The position numbers and the translations under genes were made by a program. Below are positions 7,261-15,992 of a DNA stretch of 64,000 nt, piece by piece (positions within the stretch are counted from its first letter, which is position 1; every line of letters begins with the position of its first letter). This DNA comes from Flavobacterium supellecticarium (GTDB taxonomy: Bacteria > Bacteroidota > Bacteroidia > Flavobacteriales > Flavobacteriaceae): NCBI RefSeq assembly GCF_004801375.1, contig NZ_SSNZ01000002.1:1-64000 (forward strand), read 5' to 3'. The notes beneath the pieces were generated by a model that had not been told where the DNA came from, did no database searches, and saw nothing but the letters and a program-made list of their open reading frames with translations.

Positions 7261-8703
7261 ATGATAAAAAAATACATATTGAATATATTCGTGCTTGCCT
7301 TCAGTATAGTACAGGCGCAGGAATTTTCGATCCGGGAAATGCCGAACCTGATCAATGTACAATATAGCTCGGTCGCTTTTGCCGACGTAAATGGTGATGG
7401 AAATGCGGATTTATTGCTTTGTGGCGCCGATGGCGGTTATGCATTGCGTTCCAGTTTATATCTGAATGACGGACAAGGAAATTTTTCGTTATCCGATAAT
7501 CCCGATTTAATGGTTATCCGGGAAGGTGCTGCCGCTTTTGCCGATATCGATGGCGATGGCGATCAGGATTTACTCATTACCGGAATAACCGAAGTGGTGA
7601 CACCGGCCGGAAACTACGGAACCCGAGTAAAATTGTACCGAAACAACGGAACCGGCTTGTTTTCAGAAATAGCAAATCCGGGTTTGGAAGCCGTAAGTCA
7701 GAGTGCAGTTTTGTTTCAGGATATTGATAACGACGGTGATGTCGATTTGCTTATGGCCGGACAAGGAGGAGGAGCGGGGACAACAAATCTGTATGTTAAC
7801 GATGGTAGCGGGAATTTTACGTTGGCTAATGCGAATATCCCGGCCAAAATTAACCTGATATATGCTACCATCGCAATGGCGGATATCGATAATGACGGTG
7901 ATCCGGATTTGCTTTTAACCGGAATGGATGGATCGGACAACCAGATCAGGATGGCTTTGTATAAAAACAACGGATCGGGTGTTTTTACCAAAGTAAATAA
8001 TCCCGGAATTGAACCGATTTTTACCGGAGGTGCGGTTTTTGAAGATGTCGATAATGATGGGGATATGGATCTGATGATGATGGGTGCAGATCCGTTATAT
8101 GCCAAAGTCGCAAAATTATATTTAAACGACGGAAGCGGAAACTTTACTTTAAAAGCAAATACACCTTTTATCGGAGCACAATATGGCGATGTGAAGTTTG
8201 CCGAAGTGAATAACGACGGCTTAAAAGATGTATTGATCACCGGTTACAGAAACCCAAATATGCGAGCCGATTTATATATCAATAACGGAAATGCCGAGTT
8301 TACAATGGCTACGGATATGCCTTTTATCGGAATGAATAATAGTGCTTTTGCCTTTGCCGACGTCGATAATGATGCGGATATGGATTTGGTAATTGCCGGT
8401 CAGAATTCGCCATTGGGAACCCTGACAAAGTTGTACATCAACCAGACCAATATGTTATCGGTTGCCAATCCACAGATGGCGACTGTTAAACTTTATCCCA
8501 ATCCGACGCATCATTCGATAAACGTAGAAATCCCGGTTGGAACAATGGTGGAGAAAATCGAAGTATACGATAACCTGGGTAAGTTGGTTGTTCAACAACA
8601 ATCCGGACAAACCCTATCGGTTGAAAAACTACCTACGGCATTATATATGGCGGTAATTTATACGGACAAAGGAATTTTAAGACAGAAAATAGCCAAATAT
8701 TAA
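7261..8703 (+). CDS. T9SS-secreted FG-GAP/VCBS repeat protein
   Basis: 480 residues. The signal peptide ends SIVQA-Q. About seven repeats of roughly 55-60 residues follow, each with a calcium-binding FG-GAP core such as FADVNGDGNADLLL, FADIDGDGDQDLLI or MADIDNDGDPDLLL, alternating with 'LYxNDGxGNF' strands. This predicts a seven-bladed propeller. The last 75 residues, from VKLYPNPTHHSINVE, are a type A T9SS C-terminal sorting domain, so the protein should be exported by PorSS and anchored or released at the surface. Ligand unknown; adhesion or glycan binding is typical. One repeat has NNDG and another NDADMD instead of a full DxDxDG, suggesting weakened metal sites. It follows the two TPR-HTH regulators by 113 bases. 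Confidence 0.9.
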   Translation: MIKKYILNIFVLAFSIVQAQEFSIREMPNLINVQYSSVAFADVNGDGNADLLLCGADGGYALRSSLYLNDGQGNFSLSDNPDLMVIREGAAAFADIDGDGDQDLLITGITEVVTPAGNYGTRVKLYRNNGTGLFSEIANPGLEAVSQSAVLFQDIDNDGDVDLLMAGQGGGAGTTNLYVNDGSGNFTLANANIPAKINLIYATIAMADIDNDGDPDLLLTGMDGSDNQIRMALYKNNGSGVFTKVNNPGIEPIFTGGAVFEDVDNDGDMDLMMMGADPLYAKVAKLYLNDGSGNFTLKANTPFIGAQYGDVKFAEVNNDGLKDVLITGYRNPNMRADLYINNGNAEFTMATDMPFIGMNNSAFAFADVDNDADMDLVIAGQNSPLGTLTKLYINQTNMLSVANPQMATVKLYPNPTHHSINVEIPVGTMVEKIEVYDNLGKLVVQQQSGQTLSVEKLPTALYMAVIYTDKGILRQKIAKY

Positions 8704-8734
8704 AAATCTGTCAGGTCTCAAAGGCCTGCCAGGT

Positions 8735-9247
8735 TTAGTAGTAAATTTGAAACCAGATATGGCGATAATCCCATACTTTGGCCAGAAAAAGACCAAGGTA
8801 AACCATGCAAACCACAAACTTTATAAAAGTGGAAGCCAGAAAACCGATAAAAGAACCGGTGGCGGCTTTAACCGCTCGCTTGTGGTCTTTGGCGTCATAA
8901 ATTAATTCGCCAACCAGGGCACCCACAAAAGGTCCGATAATAAAACCCAGCGGAATAGGAGCGATAAGTCCGATGATTAACCCGATATTGGTTCCCCAAA
9001 CACCATATTGGCTACCGCCAAATTTTTTGGTTCCTTTGGCCGGAATGACATAATCCAGTATGGCGACTGCAATCGCGACAAATAGTGTTATGCCTAAAAT
9101 CCAATAGCTAAATGGAATGCCTTGGGTGAGGTAAAGCAATAGCAATCCAACCCAACTAATCGGTGGTCCGGGCAAAACAGGAAGAAAACTGCCCAATATC
9201 CCAACCAGCATACAGATGAAACCCGTTATTAGTAAGAAGTATTCCAT
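8735..9247 (-). CDS. DUF456 membrane protein
   Basis: 170 residues with several hydrophobic helices and the glycine/proline-rich DUF456 hallmarks (LPVLPGPPISWVGLLLL near residue 30, and a glycine-rich stretch ending IGPFVGALVGEL near residue 110). It is an integral inner-membrane protein of unknown function, with the usual length of about 160-170. It is transcribed toward the FG-GAP gene, from which 31 bases separate it. Confidence 0.85.
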   Translation of the reverse strand: MEYFLLITGFICMLVGILGSFLPVLPGPPISWVGLLLLYLTQGIPFSYWILGITLFVAIAVAILDYVIPAKGTKKFGGSQYGVWGTNIGLIIGLIAPIPLGFIIGPFVGALVGELIYDAKDHKRAVKAATGSFIGFLASTFIKFVVCMVYLGLFLAKVWDYRHIWFQIYY

Positions 9248-9340
9248 AATTTTTTTAGTACTTTTGACGACTTAAAGTTACGATTTATCATTGTAAGAAA
9301 GAACAACGGGATTTATAAACCGGTTTTAAGAAACAAAAAA

Positions 9341-9823
9341 ATGAAAAAACACGGGCTCTTATTCTTGCTATTTGTTGCGATCACTTCCTGTCAGTTTTCT
9401 GACAAAAAAGTACAATCGGAAGACGATCTGCTACAAAAAGAACTCAAAAAGATCGACTGGAAAAAAGTGGATGCTTTCCCGACCATCGATGCCTGTGAAG
9501 CGATTTCCGATGAAACCCAGCGGCGCCAATGTTTTTTCGAATACCTAACGCAAACCATCCAGGAAAAACTTAACATCGATACACTGGCGATTTTATATCC
9601 CGAAATCGATACAATCTCAGTAAAAGTAACCGTATTCCCGGACGCAACAATCAAATTTGAACCACAGTTTCCGAAAGACAGTGTGGCCTATGATAAAGTA
9701 AAAATAGACAGTATTCTACACAACCGTCTGGTCGATTTTCCAAAGATCAATCCGGCCATTAAAAGAGGCGTTCCGGTGAAAACACAATTTATACTTCCGG
9801 TTATTTTGAACGTAGAGAAGTAA
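9341..9823 (+). CDS. Lipoprotein with TonB-C-like domain
   Basis: 160 residues. Lipobox VAITSC puts the lipidated Cys at residue 17. The rest has a DAC...RRQCFFEYL pair of cysteines, then a C-terminal beta-alpha-beta region ending VPVKTQFILPVILNVEK. This resembles the C-terminal domain of TonB-like energy transducers found as stand-alone lipoproteins in Flavobacteria. No membrane anchor or proline linker of a true TonB is present, so a direct role in energy transduction is unlikely. Its 3' end overlaps the convergent glycosyltransferase gene by 23 bases. Confidence 0.65.
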   Translation: MKKHGLLFLLFVAITSCQFSDKKVQSEDDLLQKELKKIDWKKVDAFPTIDACEAISDETQRRQCFFEYLTQTIQEKLNIDTLAILYPEIDTISVKVTVFPDATIKFEPQFPKDSVAYDKVKIDSILHNRLVDFPKINPAIKRGVPVKTQFILPVILNVEK

Positions 9824-10943
9824 ACCGTCTCCCTTTCCATGAATAGGAACCATTAAGGGAAAACAAGGCAACAGCAACCGAAAAAAACGGATAGATAATA
9901 CTACTGATCAATACTGAGCTCATCTTCATATCAAGTAAACGGTTCGTTTGCCACATCAAGATCCAGTCGACTGTAAATTTTAGAAGCGTAAAAACCAATA
10001 GCAATAACCAGCTTATTTGTGCTGTAATGGCAAGTGCTACTAGCGCTAACAAACAGCAATTGGCTAGGAAAACAACAATCGCCAGTCCTTTTGAAAAATC
10101 CGATTGATAGGCTCCGGATTTAGATGCCCAACGCACATGTTGTAGAAAAACCGCTTTCCAGCTTTTTAACGGTTTCGTTTGAACGATAGCCGCTTTGGTT
10201 TTCAAATAAAATACCCGCTCCGGATCGTGCGCAATGGCTTTTTGTAGTAAAAAAACGTCATCTCCGCTGGCAATAGTGGTGTTTCCGTTAAAGCCATCCA
10301 GTTCGGAAAATAGCCGACGATGATAAGCCAGATTGGCGCCATTACACATAAAGGCTTCGTTAAGTCCGAAACTGCCCAAAGTAGCGCCCTGTAAACTCAG
10401 TATATCCATCTGTTGGAAATGGGACAACCATCCGGGATCTTTTCGTAGCTTAACTGCTCCGGCGATCATTCCGGGCTTTTGTAGCTGAATGCAGTTGTCC
10501 AAAGTTAACAACCATTGAGTAGGAACACTGCAATCTGCATCGGTGGTCACAATCCAATCTTTTTTTGAAATGGAAACCGCGCGGGTAATCGCATCTTTTT
10601 TCGGAGCATTTGTGATGCGTACATTGTCTAATATCGTCACATGAAAAGCGGTATATTCCATTCGCCAGGTATTGATCAAACGTACCGATTCATCTTCGGA
10701 GGCATCGTCTACAAAAATAATCTCAAACAATTCTTTCGGATAATCCAATGCGGCAAATGACGCTAATAAGTCCGATAAATTCGCAGCTTCATTCCGGAAA
10801 GGAACGACAATCGAAAAAGAAGTTTGTGCTGTTTTCGGGCTACTATCAAAGGATTTTACTTTTGCAGATCCGTAGATAAGTAAGCCGATAAAAAGCGCAT
10901 AATCGATAAAAATCAGGCAAAAAAAGAGAATTAGGATTTCCAT
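9801..10943 (-). CDS. Family 2 glycosyltransferase, membrane-bound
   Basis: 380 residues. An N-terminal TM helix (residues 1-27) is followed by a GT-A domain with FSIVVPFRNE (near 45), VDDASED (near 80), the TDADCS metal/nucleotide-sugar motif (near 137) and QHVRW, the QxxRW motif of processive-type GT2 enzymes (near 270). Three or so C-terminal TM helices complete the usual architecture. Donor and acceptor are unknown. The gene overlaps the upstream flippase-like gene by 13 bases and is probably co-transcribed with it, suggesting joint work on a membrane-linked glycan or glycolipid. Confidence 0.88.
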   Translation of the reverse strand: MEILILFFCLIFIDYALFIGLLIYGSAKVKSFDSSPKTAQTSFSIVVPFRNEAANLSDLLASFAALDYPKELFEIIFVDDASEDESVRLINTWRMEYTAFHVTILDNVRITNAPKKDAITRAVSISKKDWIVTTDADCSVPTQWLLTLDNCIQLQKPGMIAGAVKLRKDPGWLSHFQQMDILSLQGATLGSFGLNEAFMCNGANLAYHRRLFSELDGFNGNTTIASGDDVFLLQKAIAHDPERVFYLKTKAAIVQTKPLKSWKAVFLQHVRWASKSGAYQSDFSKGLAIVVFLANCCLLALVALAITAQISWLLLLVFTLLKFTVDWILMWQTNRLLDMKMSSVLISSIIYPFFSVAVALFSLNGSYSWKGRRFTSLRSK

Positions 10944-11875
10944 TGGGATTTAAAATTTAAAACAAAATAACTACCGATTATAACCGGAAGCACCACGTTT
11001 AAAAACCACATCAAGGTACTAATAAAAACCACAATCCATTCGTTCACACCCAACAAACCAAAAAAATACAACGCCACACTACCTTTTACCGCAAAATCCA
11101 GAAACTGGAACGTTGGAAGCGACGACGCCAGAAAATACACACTGGTTATAGTAGCCATCAGTAAAGTATAGGGCAGATCAACATCAAATACAAGAAAAAG
11201 GATATAATATTGGTGTGAAAAAAACAGATAACGGCCAATCGCCAGCACTATATTTTTTCGATGTATGGATTTTGGGATTTCGTTTATTTTATGGATCAGT
11301 TTTTCAATAGAATAGCCTTTGATGGTGATGCGTTTTGCCAGAAAAAGAACCACAAGTAAGACAAGTAGGGAACCGAACAATATTAGTACGGTTTGCGTGG
11401 TGATGACCTGAAAAGAGGCATTAAAATACAGCAATCCGAAAAGTCCGAAAAGCACAGTTAAAACCATCTGAATCCCGTTACAGATCAGATTTAGAAACAC
11501 AATTTTTTTAGTCTGTGATTTTTCAAAAAACAAGGCCTTTCCGGCATATTCTCCAATCCCGTTTGGTGTAAAAATCGCAGCTGTTAAGGCGCCCAGAACC
11601 TGTTTTGACGCTTCGCCAACGGAAACCGGCCGGATTACCGAAACCAGATTTTGCCACTTTAAAATCTCAAGAAAACGATTCAAAAACGTTAGTAACAAGA
11701 TTAAGGCAATACTGCCAAAAGTCTGCTTACTTTGTATTAAAGTGATGAATTTTTCCCAATCGAGTTGGTCATTTTGCATTAATTGCTTGTAAATAAAATA
11801 AAAAGCAGCGCCTACAATCAAAAGTTTGACTACAAGAACGAGGAATTGTTTAGCTTTGTGGGATACAGAAATCAT
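10931..11875 (-). CDS. Lysylphosphatidylglycerol synthase/YbhN-type flippase-like membrane protein
   Basis: 314 residues from the ATG at 11875. A longer frame reaching 11905 would run into ruvC and lacks conservation signals. About eight TM helices. The LPG_synthase_TM family signature is visible in TPNGIGEYAGKALFF near residue 100. The family is proposed to move lipids or lipid-linked sugars across the membrane. No C-terminal aminoacyltransferase domain is present, so it is not a full MprF. Coupled to the downstream GT2 gene by a 13-base overlap and divergent from ruvC. Confidence 0.82.
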   Translation of the reverse strand: MISVSHKAKQFLVLVVKLLIVGAAFYFIYKQLMQNDQLDWEKFITLIQSKQTFGSIALILLLTFLNRFLEILKWQNLVSVIRPVSVGEASKQVLGALTAAIFTPNGIGEYAGKALFFEKSQTKKIVFLNLICNGIQMVLTVLFGLFGLLYFNASFQVITTQTVLILFGSLLVLLVVLFLAKRITIKGYSIEKLIHKINEIPKSIHRKNIVLAIGRYLFFSHQYYILFLVFDVDLPYTLLMATITSVYFLASSLPTFQFLDFAVKGSVALYFFGLLGVNEWIVVFISTLMWFLNVVLPVIIGSYFVLNFKSQWKS

Positions 11876-11898
11876 CGCTACAAAATAACAAATTAAAA

Positions 11899-12453
11899 TT
11901 GGCAAACGAACGCATCATATTAGGAATTGATCCCGGTACCACAATCATGGGATTCGGTTTGATAAAGGTCATCAATAAAAAAATGGAATTTCTGCAATTA
12001 AACGAATTGCAATTGTCCAAATATGATGATCATTATACTAAACTGCGAATCATTTTTGAGCGTACCATCGAGCTGATCGAAACCCATCATCCGGACGAAA
12101 TCGCAATTGAGGCACCGTTTTTTGGAAAAAATGTCCAATCGATGTTAAAACTTGGGCGAGCGCAGGGAGTGGCAATGGCGGCAGGTTTGTCGCGTCAGAT
12201 TCCAATCACCGAATACGAACCGAAAAAAATCAAAATGGCGATAACCGGAAACGGAAATGCGAGTAAGGAACAGGTGGCTAAAATGCTACAGCAACTATTA
12301 GGATTGAAAGAACTGCCGAAAAACCTGGATAGTACCGACGGTTTGGCGGCTGCCGTTTGTCATTTTTTTAATTCCGGAAAAGTGACCGTTGGTAAGAGTT
12401 ATTCCGGTTGGGATGCTTTTGTAAAACAAAATGAAGATCGCGTAAAAAAATAA
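11899..12453 (+). CDS. ruvC: Holliday junction resolvase RuvC
   Basis: 184 residues, normal length. RuvC resolves four-way junctions with RuvAB during recombination repair. The acidic catalytic set is complete: D11 (LGIDPGTT), E71 (IAIEAPFFG), D144 and D147 (LDSTDGLAAAVCHF). The start is TTG at 11899, as no ATG or GTG fits the conserved N-terminus. hemW follows after 8 bases and also starts with TTG. The 5' end is only 23 bases from the divergent flippase-like gene. Confidence 0.97.
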   Translation: MANERIILGIDPGTTIMGFGLIKVINKKMEFLQLNELQLSKYDDHYTKLRIIFERTIELIETHHPDEIAIEAPFFGKNVQSMLKLGRAQGVAMAAGLSRQIPITEYEPKKIKMAITGNGNASKEQVAKMLQQLLGLKELPKNLDSTDGLAAAVCHFFNSGKVTVGKSYSGWDAFVKQNEDRVKK

Positions 12454-12461
12454 CATTCGTT

Positions 12462-13589
12462 TTGGCAGGAATTTATATCCATATACCATTTTGCAAGCAG
12501 GCGTGTCACTACTGCGATTTTCATTTTTCGACTTCTTTAAAGAAAAAGGATGAAATGATTGCGGCATTGGTTCGCGAACTGCAACTCCGTCAAAAAGAAT
12601 TGGGTAATGAAACGGTGGAAACGATTTACTTTGGCGGTGGAACACCAAGTATTTTGCCAATAACCGATATCCGCCTAATAATTGATACGATCTACAAAAT
12701 TTTTACCGTGGCGGATAACCCTGAAATTACGGTAGAAGCCAATCCTGACGATTTATCGGAAGAACGGATTATGGCTTTGTCGGAAAACGGAATCAACCGT
12801 TTGAGTATCGGAATCCAATCGTTTTTTGAACAGGATCTGAAATTGATGAATCGTGCGCATAATGCAACCGAAGCCTTAAAATGTCTTCAGATTGCGACAC
12901 ACTATTTCGACAATATTTCAATAGATCTGATTTACGGAACACCGGGAATGGACAATCAGCGTTGGCTTGAAAACATTCAACAGGCGTTGGATTTAGGGAT
13001 TTCGCATATTTCGAGTTATGCACTAACGGTCGAGCCTAAAACCGCTTTACAACAATTTATCAAAAAAGGGATTATACCACAACCGGATGATGCCGTGGCA
13101 CACGAGCAGTTTTTATTGTTGGTTGATCATTTGGAAGCAAATGGATTTGTGCATTACGAATTGTCCAATTTTGGAAAGGAAAACTACTTTTCGCGAAATA
13201 ATTCGGCCTACTGGCTGGGTAAAAAATACCTGGGAATTGGTCCTTCGGCACATAGTTATGATGGGATCCATCGCAGTTGGAATATTGCGAACAATACGGT
13301 ATATATTAAAACCATCGCAGAAGATAAACTGCCGTTGGAAATCGAAGCATTAACACCAACCGACAGGTATAACGAATATGTGATGACCGGATTGCGAACC
13401 ATCTGGGGTGTATCGATTGATCGTATTGAAGCCGAATTTGGCCCGGTTTATAAAGACTATCTTTTACAGGAAGCACAGCAATATCGGGATAGCGGAAAAC
13501 TGGAACTGAAAAACAACATCTTGCGAACAACCCGCGAAGGAAAATTCTTTAGTGATGGTATTGCAAGCGACTTATTTTTTGTGGATTAA
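12462..13589 (+). CDS. hemW: HemW-like radical SAM protein (heme chaperone)
   Basis: 375 residues. The radical-SAM cluster motif is C11-x3-C15-x2-C18 followed by D-F, the pattern of HemW. HemN (coproporphyrinogen III dehydrogenase) has a further Cys after it. FGGGTPSIL follows near residue 60, and the C-terminal HemN-type domain contains LGIGPSAHSY near 265. HemW proteins bind heme and are thought to deliver it, rather than oxidise coproporphyrinogen. TTG start at 12462, 8 bases after ruvC, so probably translated from the same transcript. Confidence 0.92.
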   Translation: MAGIYIHIPFCKQACHYCDFHFSTSLKKKDEMIAALVRELQLRQKELGNETVETIYFGGGTPSILPITDIRLIIDTIYKIFTVADNPEITVEANPDDLSEERIMALSENGINRLSIGIQSFFEQDLKLMNRAHNATEALKCLQIATHYFDNISIDLIYGTPGMDNQRWLENIQQALDLGISHISSYALTVEPKTALQQFIKKGIIPQPDDAVAHEQFLLLVDHLEANGFVHYELSNFGKENYFSRNNSAYWLGKKYLGIGPSAHSYDGIHRSWNIANNTVYIKTIAEDKLPLEIEALTPTDRYNEYVMTGLRTIWGVSIDRIEAEFGPVYKDYLLQEAQQYRDSGKLELKNNILRTTREGKFFSDGIASDLFFVD

Positions 13590-13641
13590 AAATCCGGTTT
13601 AAAAAGGATTGCCCGGAAGTCAAATCCTAAGGGAAAAGGTT

Positions 13642-13649
13642 TATATTTG
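13642..13649 (+). promoter_or_regulatory. -7 element TAtaTTTG upstream of cyclase-family gene
   Basis: Predicts a transcript start near 13656. This leaves a 20-base leader for an ATG at 13677, but almost none for the alternative ATG at 13659. Confidence 0.5.
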
Positions 13650-13676
13650 ATGATATAAATGACCTTAATCAGAACC

Positions 13677-14444
13677 ATGAAAGCCATCATCCATCATAAA
13701 AACCAGGATTTTGAAGTCAATTTAGCACAACCTATCGACATTTCAATACCGTTAACCAATACCGACCAGAATCCGATTGCCTGGTATATCGAAAAACCGG
13801 TTATCGAACCGGTACGTTTTGGCGATTGGATCGGAAAAGTAAGCGAAGGAAAATCATCGACCAATTTCAATAATATCTTTTTTAATCCGCATGGACATGG
13901 TACGCATACCGAATGTCTGGGGCATATTACCCGCGATTTTTACAGTATTAATGAATCATTACAACAATTTTTCTTTATCGCCGAATTGGTTTCCATTCAA
14001 CCGGAACAACAAGGAGAGGACCGGGTAATTACAAAAACGCAAATTGTGACGGCATTGGCCGATAAAAAGCCGGAAGCTATTGTAATCCGTACCCTTCCGA
14101 ATGCCGCCGAAAAAAAATCCCGTAACTATTCGAATACGAATCCGCCCTATCTGGACGAAGCGGCAGCTACTTTTATTCGCGAAATAGGAATCGAACATTT
14201 ATTGATTGATTTGCCAAGTGTCGACAAAGAACATGATGAAGGGAAACTATTAGCGCACAAAGCCTTCTGGAATGTGACAGATGTTACTACACTGAATGCG
14301 GATGCCCGAACCAACGCGACGATTACAGAAATGATCTTTGTAAAAGATACCATTCCAGATGGAAGTTATCTTCTCAACATGCAAATCGCCTCTTTTGAGA
14401 ACGATGCGTCACCAAGTAAACCAATACTTTATACCATACCATGA
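13677..14444 (+). CDS. Cyclase-family metal hydrolase (kynurenine formamidase-like)
   Basis: 255 residues. The metal-binding signature appears as NPHGHGTHTECLGH near residue 80, corresponding to the HxGTHxD of the cyclase/KynB family. The third ligand position holds Glu instead of the usual Asp. Further conserved His/Glu positions are in DLPSVDKEHDEG and the following region. Members hydrolyse amides or lactones such as N-formylkynurenine; the substrate here is not inferable. The ATG at 13677 is chosen over 13659 because of the upstream -7 box. The end overlaps the next gene by 4 bases (ATGA), so the two are translationally coupled. Confidence 0.82.
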   Translation: MKAIIHHKNQDFEVNLAQPIDISIPLTNTDQNPIAWYIEKPVIEPVRFGDWIGKVSEGKSSTNFNNIFFNPHGHGTHTECLGHITRDFYSINESLQQFFFIAELVSIQPEQQGEDRVITKTQIVTALADKKPEAIVIRTLPNAAEKKSRNYSNTNPPYLDEAAATFIREIGIEHLLIDLPSVDKEHDEGKLLAHKAFWNVTDVTTLNADARTNATITEMIFVKDTIPDGSYLLNMQIASFENDASPSKPILYTIP

Positions 14445-14803
14445 AAAAAATACTCCAATTAGAAGAAGCAGCCCTGTTTTTAGCAGGATTAATCCTGTTT
14501 TTACAACTGGATTTCGCCTGGTGGTGGTTTCCATTATTATTGTTAGTACCCGATGTATCGATGTTGGGGTATCTGTTTGGAAATAAAATCGGTGCCTGGA
14601 GTTATAATTTTGCACATCATAAAGCAGTAGCCATTATCGTCTATTTTATCGGAATTTATACGGTAAATAAAAATCTGGAACTGGCTGGAATTATTTTGTT
14701 TTGTCATTCCAGTATGGATCGGGTTTTTGGCTATGGATTAAAGTATATCGAAGGCTTTTCGAAAACACATTTGGGAATAATAGGAAAACATAAAACACAA
14801 TAA
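14441..14803 (+). CDS. DUF4260 small membrane protein
   Basis: 120 residues. Two to three hydrophobic helices with the DUF4260 signature: LLLLVPDVSMLGYLFG near residue 35, YNFAHHK near 56 and HSSMDRVFGYGLK near 90. Function is unknown. It overlaps the cyclase-family gene by ATGA and precedes the yjbR-like gene by one base, so it is in an operon with both. Confidence 0.88.
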   Translation: MKKILQLEEAALFLAGLILFLQLDFAWWWFPLLLLVPDVSMLGYLFGNKIGAWSYNFAHHKAVAIIVYFIGIYTVNKNLELAGIILFCHSSMDRVFGYGLKYIEGFSKTHLGIIGKHKTQ

Positions 14804-14804
14804 A

Positions 14805-15176
14805 ATGGATATACAGGCGTATTATGAGTATTGTTTGTCTAAAAAAGGGGTAACCGAGCATTTTCCTTTCGATGAGGATACGCTGGTGTTTAAAGTAGGC
14901 GGAAAAATGTTTGCCCTTTCGTCCTTAAAAGAATGGGAAAACGGGAGTCCGTCAATAAATTTAAAATGTGACCCGGAAAGGGCACAAGAATTGCGGGGAC
15001 AATATGACGATATTAAACCGGGATATCATATGAGTAAAATACATTGGAATACCGTTACGGTAAACGGTGAATTACCGGATAAATTTGTCAGAGAACTGAT
15101 CGCGCATTCGTATGATTTGATCTTTAACAGCCTGACAAAGAAAATACAAAGTGAAATTAATCAGTCCGAAAATTAG
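14805..15176 (+). CDS. MmcQ/YjbR family protein
   Basis: 123 residues, the full length of a single YjbR domain. The family has a CyaY-like fold and a proposed DNA-binding role. Hallmarks: HFPFDEDTLVFKVGGKMFAL near residue 20, SINLKCDPERAQELR near 55, and GYHMSKIHWNTV near 78, with the paired H-W typical of the C-terminal motif. It starts one base after the DUF4260 stop. Biological role unknown. Confidence 0.9.
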   Translation: MDIQAYYEYCLSKKGVTEHFPFDEDTLVFKVGGKMFALSSLKEWENGSPSINLKCDPERAQELRGQYDDIKPGYHMSKIHWNTVTVNGELPDKFVRELIAHSYDLIFNSLTKKIQSEINQSEN

Positions 15177-15257
15177 AAAAATTCAAAAGGACTTTGCAAT
15201 TTTGCATTCCGAAAAATGAAATCAAATAAAACAGCATTATGCTGAAAGGATAACAAT

Positions 15258-15980
15258 ATGAAAGATCAAATTAAAAAGTTTTTAAACGAAGACCAGGATC
15301 CGAAAGCCATTGAGAAAATTACATCCAAATTACAGGATTTGCTGATGCGAAATGAAGAGGTAGGCTATATCGGTGTACAAAAAAAACCGGCGATCACCGT
15401 ATTTCCGGACAGTATTGTACTGACGAACAAACGTATTATTATGTGTCGTCCGAAAAACCTGGGACTATCAATGGATTTTGTAGATTATAATTGGGATGAT
15501 ATTGCCGGAGCCTTTGTAAAAGAAAATATTTTAGGTTCTGAATTCTCCTTTTCGACCAAAAGTGACCTGACGATCTCGATTGATTATATTCCAAAAACAC
15601 AGGCGCGAAAATTATATACGTTTGCAAAAGAACAGATGGACGCCTTAAAAGAACCGGTAAATCCGGTGCAAGCGGCACCCGCGACGGAACCAACACCGGT
15701 TGCAGAACCATTTGAAGAAGAAGTGGAAGAAGTGGAAACCGAAGAAGTAACCAGTTTCGCCGAAATATTGCCGGCTACTCCGGTTAGTTATCAGGAACCG
15801 GTTGTCGAAACGCCAATTCCGGCTGCGGCTCCCGTTTCAACCGGAGAGAAAAAATTAAGCGAGCTGACCAAAGAAGAGCTTTTTGAAAAGCTTCAGAACT
15901 ATAAAAAACTATTGGACAACGGACTGATTCTTCAGGGAGAATACGATACCCTGAAAAAAGAGATTTTAACCTATATGTAA
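15258..15980 (+). CDS. PH-like domain protein with C-terminal SHOCT motif
   Basis: 240 residues. Residues 30-130 form a bacterial PH-like (YokE/bPH) domain, with ITVFPDSIVLTNKRIIMCRP and later AGAFVKENILGSEFSF. A Pro/Glu-rich linker follows (about 135-205), then a SHOCT tail where LLDNGLILQGEYDTLKKEIL matches the 'L...GxIT..EF...K..LL' pattern. SHOCT motifs are thought to mediate oligomerisation. No TM helix or enzymatic motif is present. Likely cytoplasmic scaffold or membrane-associated protein. Confidence 0.82.
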   Translation: MKDQIKKFLNEDQDPKAIEKITSKLQDLLMRNEEVGYIGVQKKPAITVFPDSIVLTNKRIIMCRPKNLGLSMDFVDYNWDDIAGAFVKENILGSEFSFSTKSDLTISIDYIPKTQARKLYTFAKEQMDALKEPVNPVQAAPATEPTPVAEPFEEEVEEVETEEVTSFAEILPATPVSYQEPVVETPIPAAAPVSTGEKKLSELTKEELFEKLQNYKKLLDNGLILQGEYDTLKKEILTYM

Positions 15981-15992
15981 AAAGAATATAGT

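Noticed and set aside
7716..8240. Long minus-strand open frame opposite the FG-GAP gene
   Set aside because: Explained by the repeated codons of the FG-GAP repeats read in antisense; no start signal or domain.
8704..8735. CTGTCAGG-type repeat fragment after the FG-GAP gene
   Set aside because: Too short and imperfect to be called a repeat or terminator; only a partial echo of the inverted repeat at 26428-26461.
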